Positions 47,897 to 58,600 of a stretch of DNA of 64,000 bases are shown here, piece after piece. The DNA is taken from the NCBI GenBank assembly GCA_004369085.1, contig ML210204.1, forward strand, positions 62,001 to 126,000, in the 5' to 3' direction. A program made the position numbers and the translations under genes. Source of the stretch: Coprinopsis marcescibilis. Its lineage: Eukaryota > Basidiomycota > Agaricomycetes > Agaricales > Psathyrellaceae. Under the pieces are notes generated by a model. It did not search any database, was not told where the DNA came from, and saw only the letters and a list, made by a program, of their open reading frames with translations. Numbering within the stretch: the stretch's first letter is position 1; the number at the start of each line of letters is the position of its first letter.

Positions 47897-48134
47897 ATGC
47901 AATTCTTCAAGGTCTTCATCGCGGTTGCTCAGTGCGCTTTGCTTGTAGCTGCCCTCCCCGCGGCCCTACGTAAGCATCGTGTTTTCTTGAGAAGCTTACT
48001 TATATGGTACTGACAATGGTATGCATAATTTACTAGCTAATGGTGTTGGCGAATACGACGTTCCTGCTCGTGACCTTGGAAGCGCTAGCGACAGCCGCGC
48101 ATTCCGCGCATTCCGTGCATTCCGTGCTTTCTAA
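47897..48134 (+). CDS. Small secreted peptide precursor ending in four Arg-Ala-Phe repeats
   Basis: Two exons (47897-47969 and 48037-48134; donor GTAAGC, acceptor TAG) encode 56 residues. Residues 1 to about 20-23 (MQFFKVFIAVAQCALLVAAL) form a textbook signal peptide ending in small residues. A short linker, NGVGEYDVPARDLGSASDS, precedes the C-terminal RAFRAFRAFRAF. The repeat is coded by four 9-nt units whose third codon positions differ, so it has been kept at the protein level or duplicated some time ago. No Lys-Arg Kex2 site separates the units; single Arg residues do. It resembles fungal ribosomal peptide precursors in layout (signal, spacer, repeated C-terminus), but no match to a known family is recognised. 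Strong TATA box upstream. The nearest neighbours include two UstYa-like genes. Confidence 0.7.
48096..48131 (+). repeat. Four tandem 9-nt units encoding Arg-Ala-Phe
   Basis: CGCGCATTC, CGCGCATTC, CGTGCATTC and CGTGCTTTC run directly up to the stop codon of the secreted peptide gene. All changes are synonymous. Confidence 0.95.
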
Positions 48135-49098
48135 TTTCTGTATGAGCCCATTTACCCCGCCCCGTTATCTGAAAACTAATCGCGGATATACTAGCTAACG
48201 CCCTCCATGCTATGAACTCCACGAACTTTCTCTCAAACCAATGATCACCCATGAACATAACGACCTGTATCTTGTAACCGTTCAATACTGTAAACTTGCA
48301 CATGTATCATCCTGTAGTTTTACTTTCCCGCAATCAACATTAATCAACTCTGCTTTCGAACTCTGGACTTGATCGAGAATGAACTGAAAATTTCTCGCCA
48401 TCGCCTCGTGCCTCTCCGGCCTTCGTCATCCCGACGGCGGGGCGGAGCGCCTGTTAGGTGTTTGTTCCGTGCCCGCCAAACGTGCCTGGGCGAACGGCGG
48501 CGATGGCTGGACTTGTCCGAGACCGCTGATGTTCAAAGGCGACCCCATAAGTTCTCCACTGGTCCGGCGCCTATCGAAGTTGATCGGAGTTAGTTTATGC
48601 AACTTGAGGGAAGTGAGTTCGAACCCAGTTCATATCATTTGTTTACTATTCATCTTTACACCTCGTCGATCAACCAAAACAAAGCGTCTTTGAAGATTAT
48701 GAAGGACGGATACCCGCCGCCAAGGTCCATTAGAGGGAAGATGTCGGCTGACTGTATTTTATCTGGACCCGTGGATCGTGAACATCCCCAACTACCTATT
48801 AGTATTGTCCAATTCCAAGCCAAGCAATATGGATTTTGTGGGTGCACATATACATGTAGCTACTGAGCGCCAGCAAGTACGGTGATGACCTCGACGGATC
48901 ACCTTGGTCCTTGCCTGGTGCTGACAGAACAGGAGAGTATGTATTGTCGATTACCCGATCAGTACCCATCGATGGCAACAACTTCATAAATTCTACACCT
49001 ATACAAGATCTGAGCTTAAAACAGACCATATAGTACATACACTTGTCGTACATTCAAACAGTTTGAACAATATATATAAAGAAATTCTCGAAAGGTAC
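48135..49098. other. Convergent intergenic region
   Basis: About 960 bp between the 3' end of the peptide gene and the 3' end of the Gln-rich protein gene. No supported ORF, repeat or RNA gene. Confidence 0.45.
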
Positions 49099-52000
49099 TT
49101 ATTGTCGAGGTGTGAGCCCGTTCTGCGAGGAAAAGTCCCCGAGAACTTGTTGAAGAACTAACGCCATCTTCTCTTTGTCCTCCTGCATCCGTTTCATCTC
49201 CTCCTGCCACCTGGTCTCCCTCATCTCATACATCCCATTCAAAAGGTTCAGGCTTCCACAAGCTGTCTCCAAGGCCCGTCGCAAATCCTCTGCGCGCGAT
49301 TCGGAGCTTCCATCAGAGCCGTCACCCGAGGTGCTTTGACTTTCTAACAACTTCTCGACAATCGACACTGGCTTCAGGGGTCGGAGGTTCTTGCGGTTGT
49401 TTGCCAAACGCTTGAAATTTGATCGAATTTCTCTAAGGCTGGTTGACTTGGAGAGAGTCGGAAGGCGACGAATTGAACGAGAGCGAATGGAATGCAGCTT
49501 GCTGGTATGAGCTGGGGCAGCCAAAACGACCATTGTCGTATCAGTTTGGCGATCGAGATTTTGGAACTAGGCGGCACACTCTATCAGAATAGGAGACGAA
49601 ATAGAAATCATGAGCCACTCACAGCCTGCACTAAAGCGTCCCACCCAACCTCCCAACGGCGACGACGCCTGTCGGTGTTACTGATGTAGTTAGGGTGGTA
49701 TTCGAAGTCCAACAAATCCTCGTTATCGTTGTCCTCGTCTTCGTCAATCCAATCATCCATCCCATCGTCTACCTCGATCGAAACCTCGCTATCCTCTCCG
49801 CCCTGGTTCGCACTTGTCCAGACCTTCGACGCGGCCTTGTGTATCCCCAATCCAGTCCCATTAGAGGTACCACCTCCAATCTCCGAGTTCTGAGCCGAAT
49901 ACTTCTCTTCCCCTGCTGTCTCCTCCCCAGACGACGAAGGTTCCGGCGATGTATCCCTGGGAACGGTGCTCTCAACCCTCGGAGGCGGCTTCCTCGCCGT
50001 AAGCTGCCTCCTCAACTGATTTCCCAGATTCTTCTCCCTCTTCTTGTTGAGCATCGGCGCGGGAGGCAGATTAACGGGCTCATGACTAGGACTCGATCGC
50101 ATGCTCATCGTATCTCTCGCCTGCCTTGTCAACCGCGGGATGTGCAAAAACGAAAATGGGTTGTAGCTGCTGCCTTGGAAGGGAGTGGCAGCGGGGGAGT
50201 AGGTCGTATCGGTCATATTGCCCCGAGCTTGGTTTTGTAAGTATATCTGCCATTGCTTGGCGAGCTGCTCCTGTACATTCGCAGGGTGATTCTGATCGTG
50301 GTTTGAGGAGTATTGAGAGGGCGCGGGGCCTGTCATTCGATTCCGAGCAACGTGGGTGAAAGGATATGGGAAAGGTGAGCCGACAGGAGCGATAGGGCTA
50401 TATGGCATGGGTGGCCTGCCGTTTCCATAGGCGTTGAAAGGGGATGGTGATGGGGCGGCAGTTTGACTGTGAGGGGTCGGAGGGATAGGTGCGTCTGGAC
50501 GCGGCGACGTCAGATATGCATGGAGATAGGCCAGAGATGTCGGATCTTCGCTGTAGTTGTGGAATTCGTCGGGATAGCCTTGACTTTGAGCGTAATAACC
50601 GTTCTGGTTCTGAGAGGGGCCTTCTGGGTTGTAGTGTTGAGGCTGTTGTTGTTGGTGTTGATGCTGGATCTGCGGGTGGGGCGGCGGCGCTTGCAAATGC
50701 TGAAGTTGCTGGTACTGCTGAGGTTGGTGCTGTTGAGAAGGATGAGATTGCTGTGGAACCTGCTGAGGCGGATGTAGTGGGTAAACGTGTTGTTGTTGAT
50801 GATGAGGGGGAGAAGAACCAGCGTTTCGGTTCTGAGTCTCTTGAATTTGGCGATGGTCGCTGTAGGTCGAGATATGAGAACCTACGTTGGATCCAACCAA
50901 CGTCGAAGACGGACTCTCGAACGCAGACGGCGTTAACGACCTTAATCCTAACCCGTCTGTCGAACCGTTCCTCGTCTTAACTCTAATCGTTGCTTTCGGC
51001 GATAGCCTTTGAGCTTGAGGTTGATAATATTCCTTGCTCGTACGAGGTTCAGCAGTAGGTGGAAGCGGAGCAGTCGGTGACCGTGGGGTGTAGCTTCCTC
51101 CTCCAGAGTCTTCTTCGCTGTAAGGTCCTCCAGAATCGTTCTTCACGTCATGCTGGGAGCTGTTGTCATCGACACGGCGACCATTCTGGCTGTTTCGCCC
51201 GTTGTGGTCATACCTTTGTGAGGTGCCTTCTGGGTTGAGGTCTGAGGATGGCGTAGGCGAGGAAGCATGACGGGTGCTGTCGTTCGTTTGCCAGTGGTTC
51301 TTTGTTGTGAACTCGTCTTCGGCCTCCTCTTGAAAGGGGAGCGACCTGTCTGGGGTGCGAGCAGGGTTTGCGAGCAGCGGAGGCGACTGTGTCGCGAGTG
51401 TCAATGTGCTTGTGCTGTTCCGGGGGTCCGTCCCAATGGTCCTCCGCGGCGCATTTGGAGAATCACGTGTGTAGTCTCTGGAGGAGTAATTTGGGGCCGA
51501 ATGTTGCTGATCGATACCGATGTTGGACGTATGGTGGGTCGGAGACAAGCCGCGTTCAGGAGTAAGAACTCCAGTCTGCTGCTGAGCAAAGGAATTAGGG
51601 AGTCCTGGCGAATTTGGCTGGCGATCGCGGGCCTTGGGACTGTCGCGAGCTTGTTCACGTTGGCGTCTGGAATCTGAACTGATCGGACTTGCTCGATCCG
51701 ACACACGGAGTCGCTCGACATTGGGATCTTTGGGAGGAGAGGGAGTCTCGCTACGGCGACTGTTTTGCAAGTACGGCGAAGGATAAGATCCGGAAAACTG
51801 CTGCTGATCGGTTGCCCTCTCTATATCTGCGAGGACTTCTGTCATGTGCTGATCACTGTCTGCACCTGTGAATTTTGAAAGAAAGGCAGGCTGCTGACGA
51901 GGAATAGGGCGAGGATAATGAGTGTTGACCGTGTTCTGCGAAATTTGATACTGGGGACCAGGAGATGAGGACGGACGACGATCCGGGATGATATCGTGAG

Positions 52001-52451
52001 TACCAGGCTGGCCATTGGGATGTGATTGCTGATCTGGAGGGATAGGAAGCATTCGAGCAGGAGGATTAAGCCCAGCGCTGGGAAGAGTTGGGCTGGATTG
52101 CTGTTGAACTAGCTGCGCCGGCACGTTGTTGCCGTTGGCAGCAAAGATCTGGGCAGCAGAAGGTACCATTGGCATAGACTGGGCCTTGTTGTTTCGAGGC
52201 CTCTCGTGGAAGGAAGGCGATCGAGAGGCCTCCCTAGGCTGTACACTATGCATTGGAGCTACAGAAGAGATTGTGAATCAGTTGACGAGTGGACGAAAGA
52301 AAGCCTGGATTTGATCTTGAAACTCGAGTCTAGAACTCGAATAGACAAATACAAGGCTCGAGAGCATAGACAATATACCTTGATTCGGCCCAGGAGGCTG
52401 AACATGCGAGCGACGATTTACAATTCGCTGCTGCTGAGGATTGCTAGCCAT
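49099..52451 (-). CDS. Gln/Pro/Ser-rich disordered protein with conserved C-terminal segment
   Basis: Exon 1 starts at 52451 (MASNPQQQRIVNRRSHVQPP). After a ~110-nt intron a long exon (about 52253-49608) follows, then a last exon ending at 49099; junctions are in frame, giving about 1,050 residues. Most of the protein is low complexity: Ser/Pro-rich, then a Gln/His-rich block (50640-50810, HPQIQHQHQQQQPQHY), then basic KKREKNLGNQLRRQLTARK. An acidic run DDGMDDWIDEDEDNDNED follows. The C-terminal part RRRRRWEVGWDALVQA joined to FQNLDRQTDTTMVVLAAPAH, plus RSIRRLPTLSKSTSLREIRS and a helical, coiled-coil-like end (ETRWQEEMKRMQEDKEKMAL), looks conserved. I do not recognise the family. The composition suggests a regulatory or cytoskeletal scaffold, but that is only a guess. 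Confidence 0.75.
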
Positions 52452-53173
52452 CGCAGATTGTCAATGACCACTTTCAAGGGTCCTGACGAAGAAACGAAAG
52501 ATAAAGGACTGCTCCTGAGTGTAGATCAAGACAAAGCACGTTTCCAACGTGTATTCCGACAGATAAACGCACAAGCAACGAGGTCGGCGTCCAGACGTCC
52601 ATCAGCCATGTTTGGAAGTTCTGCCTCGAGGCAAAAATCGCCCAGAATCAGAACAAAAGGGCCGCAGTAAGCCATTCTGATTAATTGATAGCGATATTTG
52701 ATTCTGGTCTAAAAGCTTTCAGTATCCGTACACCGTTGTTAGACAATAAGTACCAGGCTAAAGTGTGACTTGTTTTGAACTTTATATGACGGTAGAGAGC
52801 AATAGACAGCTTTTCGGCTGTCATGTAAAAATAGGAGGTAGATAAAGTCTTCGTCGGCACTCTTGCGGCAGTCAACCAGTCGGCAAATGCCGAAGTAGCT
52901 TCGGGCCCCTCCTGGGTGTATCCTTGAGAATTTTGAGTACTTTAGTAGAACTACGGATAATACAGAGCCTTTGCATTGGCTTTCCTTAAATCCTTTAGCG
53001 AATCCCAGCCTAATAATGCCAACTTAAAGGCTGGCAGATGGAGCGGACATTGAAGCTGGGATTCAATCACGCACCAACCTTGGGGCTTTGTACTCTACGT
53101 GTCTTTGACTGTTCTTTGTTCTTGGAACTCTCTCAGCGCACTTTTGGTCCTTTGAACTGTGATATAGCAGTAA
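52452..53173. other. Divergent intergenic region
   Basis: About 720 bp between divergent genes, holding both promoters. No ORF with support. Nothing else recognised. Confidence 0.4.
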
Positions 53174-55566
53174 ATGTCATCTAGCTCTTCCAGCAGCGAG
53201 CAAGTCCTTTTTTCGCCGCAGAGAAACACGCTAAACGTGCATCTCGTGGTCCAGATTATTCGATGTTTTCAAGGATCTGCCTGCAGAGGCCCAGCAAGAG
53301 TTTCTTAAGAGGAACTTACCAGCACTCTTGTCCGCTTTACCCCAGGAGGAGCTAACCACAGGTATGCTGTTGCTAATCTTTCGCTAAACCAACTGATTTG
53401 TGGTGCTCAGCAAAGTCATCTGCCCTGCGTCTCAAACAGATATATGAAGCAGCCCCAAGACTGGATTTGGATGGCGCACGGAAGCAGATTGACACTCTGT
53501 TCGATTCTTTGGCGAAAGAATCCAAGTTGTCTGTCTTTCCAGAGAGGAGCATTCGGGAACAGGTTTTGGAGGAGATAATTCGGACGTTGACCTCGTGGTT
53601 AAACGATATATGGACCACGGTGTACGAGAACCATGGAGACTTTAAGCGTGCGCACGCGTGTCTCTTGTTCGTCGCAGAGTCCATGGAGCATCTGGACGAA
53701 GGCTCAGGCTCAAGGTATGTCCGTGGCGTCATCATTCTTGGTTCCTGTATTGACATAGTGGTTCAAGGTGTCGCTGTGACTTTATCAACATCCCGGTTCA
53801 TATACAGATCAAGAACAAGAACGGAAGAGTCGTCAAGAGGCTTCGTGCTTTGGGGGCTCAAAACATCGACCGCGTCCTCTTCTGGATTTGGCGGGACCTT
53901 TTCTTAGCAATGTTGGAAGCCGGCTCAGAATCTGAAAAGAAGGAGATCCCAAAGATGCTCGAAAACGTCGAGAGTGTATATGGATTCCAAGGGATACAAC
54001 GACTTTTACGTGGAGGCTACAAAAGTATGTCACAAGGCGCACACCTTTCTATTTCTTCTTTTTGACATCGCAACGTTGCAGGCGAAGAAGGGGAAGAAGA
54101 GGACATGGATATCCTGGAAGCACCGGATATCTACGATGAAGACGACGGCTACGAATCGGATGTCCCCTTCGAGGATGGATATTTCCATTCCAACCATTGG
54201 GATGGCATGTACGCCGAGGAATGCGGCCAGCTAAGAGAGTTGGCTGTCGAGTTTCTCCTCCAACTGTTTTCGAACTGTCCATCACTATCGCTGTACTTGA
54301 CGATTATCGACCTTGCCAACGATGTAAACGCTGTCAAGCTTCGCATCACGGCAATTCTAACAGAAATTGCGGGAGCCTCCTCGGAAACCCTCGTAACAAG
54401 CCTGACAATTGCTTCAATCACAGACGACCAAAACAAGATCATTTCACTACTGAATAAATACTCGTATCTCATCCGCGACCGAGACGCAATCGCACTTCAA
54501 GCCGCAGTCAGTGTGCTTGCAAACTCGCCCAGCCACTTCCAACGCGCCAAGTTGATCCTTGCCGCGGAGCTGGAAGACACGCTCCAGAGCATCCGTAGAG
54601 CTGTCTTCTCCTCCTTCCGACGTATAGACGGTGCCACGCATCGGAAATCTCTGTCCGAGATCCTGAAGATGCCAAACGGACCTGCGCGAAAGGAGAGAAT
54701 TGAAACGTGGACCGACTCTGTCCTGACATCCCAAGGAAACTCTTTTGGCTCAATGGCCCTCGCTGCGATGATGATAGGTCTACCTTTACCCATGCACGAC
54801 ATGGATACCGACGAAGATAACAACGGTGATATGTTCAACTTCTTCGACATCGATGGCCCACCGGACCCTGATTTGGACGACGTGCGCGACGAACTTCGAC
54901 CCAACCTGGCTGCGCGATTCGAAGGATGGAACACACTTGGTTCAATCATGAAGGTTGGACCTGCGTTATTGACAAGGGCGTATAAAAAAGCCCTTGAGCT
55001 TATGCCTTTTCTGGCTGCCAATGACGTCGTTTCTGAAATGGTCCGTCGGTACGTACATGTTTTTTATGCTGCGATTGTACGCAACTCACCTTTGATGAAA
55101 CAGATTGAGAGACCGACCCAACAAAGCACATGTTTCGGACGCATTGCAGACCCTTTCTACCTTTTGCAAGTCTCAACGGGCTAAAGCTCGAAGGAAGGCG
55201 CAAAAGGAACAAAAGGAAGCTGTTGCTGCCCAAGCCATTCGGGACGCGATACATGTGGCCAACATCCTTTCTACTACGGAAGGGGCGGAATCTTCAAATG
55301 CAGGACCTACGTCGCCTTCTGAACTGGGCGGGCCCTCGTCGAATAGCGCCGCCGGCGCGACTCCCAGCACTGCAAATGGCCCCTCAGGCGGTACTGCCAA
55401 CCCTAATTCTGCGGCGGCCAGCACTAGTACAGCCACATCATCCTCGGCGCACGCGACAGGCATTAATCCAGCGACTGGCTTTGTTTTCTCCAACTCAAAC
55501 GCTACCCAAAGTACAACGACACACCTTGGACCCAATCCTTTCGCGGCATTGGACGAAGTTGATTGA
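53174..55566 (+). CDS. Acidic helical protein of unknown function; 5' end disrupted
   Basis: The body is clear from about 53270: DLPAEAQQEFLKRNLPALLS, KSSALRLKQIYEAAPRLDLD, RSIREQVLEEIIRTLTSWLN and HIQIKNKNGRVVKRLRALGA. A spliced acidic EEGEEEDMDILEAPD follows, then a 300-residue largely helical region (RELAVEFLLQLFSNCPSLSL, RDRDAIALQAAVSVLANSPS). The last exon starts RDRPNKAHVSDALQTLSTFC, then a basic KARRKAQKEQKEA segment and an Ala/Ser/Thr/Asn-rich tail, stopping at 55566. I do not recognise the family. The first ATG (53174) does not reach this frame without two shifts (near 53213 and 53263). No in-frame ATG exists in the conserved N-terminal region, so the true start is uncertain. Confidence 0.7.
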
Positions 55567-56430
55567 AACAGATGATGTCAATGAAAGCGACCCTACTTGG
55601 TTTCATATTGTAGCCTCAGCAACGGGCCGCCCTCTGACGTCGATTTGCGTAACATTACTGCACAAGAATTTATCCCGCGTTTCTGCTCATAATCTCGCTT
55701 CCATCATTTAGATCGCATTCCCGCAATTCCCACACCAGCACATTTTGGACATTCGCTGCATCTCGTATCAGGCACCGCTATAGAACACATCCGAAGAAGA
55801 ATTACGCTACAGAACTTCGACTAGTTTTAGCCAAAAGTTCGCGTGAAACCCGCACTACGACTACGCTACAAGTACTGGTATAACCTTCGTACCTAATTTA
55901 ATGTACATTATTGATTCCATTGGCTTCGTGCTAAACCTATCTTCATCACCGGACAGGGTTGTACTGGCGGAATACGACTACTACAACCCCAACCCGAGTT
56001 TCAGCTCCTCATCATATCCATCACAGGGCGGGATTCGGCGTATGTTGTGATGGTAAATGTTTCACCACCGTTTGCATGCAGTGCTGGGTTGTCAACCGAG
56101 CCTGGTGTGCACTTTGTACAGGGACAGGGGCCTAATAGTGGCACCGCCATCGCGATCAACAGGCTGTCGCCGATCGTTTACAAGTGTTGGCGTTCCCAAA
56201 TTGGGGTATGCCATCACCAATTCCGTTCATAGCTATACGTCTTATCTCAGCTGAGAGCCGGGTTGTCCACGTAATTTTAACGGGTTCTACAATCAAGGTC
56301 GCGTTGGAGTTCCTGGATCTATCCCCACAGAACCTACTTGGCGGGATCCAACTATGGAAACAGTTAGTAAGGTACGGTTTAAATTGGCTGAGGAGTCTCC
56401 TAGAATTTCTCAACCCTCAACACCAGCTCG
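55567..56430. other. Intergenic, nothing recognised
   Basis: About 860 bp between two plus-strand genes. ORFs at 56047-56254 are short and domainless. The promoter of the epoxide hydrolase gene is presumably in the right half. Confidence 0.4.
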
Positions 56431-58140
56431 ATGTTCCCAAAAGTCTTCTCTTCTAGCAGCTTGCGTGCAATTGCCACAACTTTGTTGCTGGCTTCGTCCT
56501 GGAGGATCTGTGCCACAGCGTTTGACCTTGCTCAATTTTCAAAGAGCAGTGCATCATGCAAAGCCGTTAACAGAGCTGCTAACAACATCATAGTCGACCT
56601 CGAACTCAGTACGCCTCCTTACAGTCCAAGAAGTATGTCTAACCTCACCCACATGACTGATAATAGGATATGTCGATGTGAACCCCCATGAAGAGTCTAC
56701 TATCATAATGGTCCATGGGTGGCCTGGAATCTGGAGCACATGGGCACGACAAATTGAAGAATTTGGGGTGAGTATTCTGCACTTCCTGTGGCGTCTTGCT
56801 TCCTTCATCTCATGGCGACCTTTGCTTTGCTCTCGACGTAGAAAGATCATCGATTAATTGTACCCAACTTGCGGGGATTCGGCGACTCGGGTCATCCAGG
56901 CGACGTAAGGTCGTCCGGAACCATGGGTGACTTTGTCGGCGACCTCGTGTGCATACTAGAAGCTGCTGGGGTCAGTCATGCAATATGTATGGGGTGAGTA
57001 AGCATATGTCAGCTGCGTAAGGTCGGCCGGTGAGTTCTATTATTGACCACCACGTCCATTTAGCCACGATTGGGGAGCCGCTATCTGCTATGAAGCTGTG
57101 AGGTCAAGACCCGATATTTTTGTTGGCGCCGTTGGTGCCGCGATCCCCGTACGTCTAGTGCATACGTTTCATGTGCGCACTACTAACAAGGCCTCTGCGC
57201 GTACCGTTTAGTACGTACCAGCTCATGGCCCATTTTTACCTATTTCTGCTTTGACTTCGCAGTTGCCTAAACTCACTTACCAACTCTTCTTTGATCGCCG
57301 GTTGGACGAGGCTGCTTCCGAGTTGGACGCAGATATTAGGAGGACTCTAAGGGGCACATTCAGAACCGTTGCTAGTCCCCCTCCCAGCGAGTTCTTGACC
57401 AGCTCCACTACATTTCTAGGTGCATGGAATGGGATTGATGTGAGTGAATCCTTCTTCATCCTCGACGAGATCATCGTTTTGATGTCTTATTATTGATAGA
57501 TTCCGCCCGTACCGTTCTTTACGGCACAGGAAGAGGATTATTATATTCAGGAGATGTCTATAAGCGGATACCGAAACAGTAAGCCAGCTGCTTCAGTCCA
57601 GAGTAGCAGCTTTACTAAAGTCTAATTGTTTCAACCAGCCCTACAACTTTATACCACTGAGGTAAGTAGGCGAGCATGGTACATCCGAGGGATCGAAGCT
57701 AGAGATACTCATGGCCGTTCAGAATCGTCAGCTATCTTGGGAGTTGGCACATAACCATGGGAACCATACTGTCGATCGACCTGTGCTGGGCGTCTATCCA
57801 AGCAAGGTTAGCGTTATTATCGCTCGCGGTTCCAACTGATTGCGCAAATGCTAATCAGATTCTTCTGTTTCCCAGGACCCTGTTGCCGACTGGGGCTTGC
57901 TGCAGGAACTAATCAAGACCAAAGATTTCATAAGCGACTATGAATACGAAGTGCGTATGCATACTAAGAGCTGAATAAACAGCTTAAAACTGACATGCAT
58001 TCATTATCCGCCAGTTCATACATGCCGCACATTGGCTACATCTCGAGGAACCGAAAAGATTTAACAAGATGGTACGAACCTGGATACAGAAGAAATATCC
58101 CCGAAGTACTAGGGATGCTGTTCATGGGGACGAGCTCTAA
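56431..58140 (+). CDS. Secretory epoxide hydrolase (alpha/beta-hydrolase fold) with GDEL C-terminus
   Basis: Soluble-type epoxide hydrolases open epoxides to diols through an Asp nucleophile. Exons separated by short introns join to about 350-380 residues. The N-terminus MFPKVFSSSSLRAIATTLLL continues hydrophobic and looks like a signal peptide. STIIMVHGWPGIWSTWARQI contains the oxyanion-hole H-G-x-P. LIVPNLRGFGDSGHPG is the usual strand and loop. MGHDWGAAICYEA, assembled across an intron, carries the nucleophile Asp. VLGVYPSKDPVADW lies near the expected acid position. FIHAAHWLHLEEPKRFNKM supplies the catalytic His. The protein ends HGDEL, a possible ER-retrieval signal of the KDEL/HDEL class. 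Together these suggest an ER-lumen enzyme. The substrate is unknown. Confidence 0.87.
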
Positions 58141-58600
58141 ATACTGAGTAGTAGAGAGGTGCAAGAAGCTGTAGATTGTAAGACAAAGTTAGAACCTAGA
58201 AAGTGGATGATCCGATATTTTCAAGCCTGAGGCAATTGCCGCATTCACAACACCTCAGTGCTCAGTGTGAGGCCCACGATCTCGCTTTCTGTGTCTTACC
58301 GTTCTATTATAGGTAAGTGAGCCCTGAGTAAATGAAGCTCTTTGGTCAATTATTTTTATTACTGTACTATAACTTTTATTCTGTAGTTTCTGAGCTGTTA
58401 CTGACGTTACTAACAGCAGTAACGCGTTCTTGCTTTTCGCCAAGCGATGTGGGCGCCAAATCCCGGCAGGTGCGGCCACAAAGTTCGGCGGAGTTCAAGA
58501 TATTTTATCTCCGCATTTCTACCTTTCCGGGGCAGGCCTTGGTTTCAAGTTTATTTACCGGATTCTTGCTCCTACACATCGCTATGAACATACTACAACG
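58141..58600. other. Intergenic, promoter of URB1
   Basis: About 460 bp between two plus-strand genes. An overlapping ORF (58332-58604) contains only random-looking hydrophobic sequence. No distinct promoter element is identified. Confidence 0.4.

Noticed and set aside
48369..48693. Arg/Pro-rich plus-strand ORFs after the peptide gene
   Set aside because: Random-looking composition, no splice signals, no domain.
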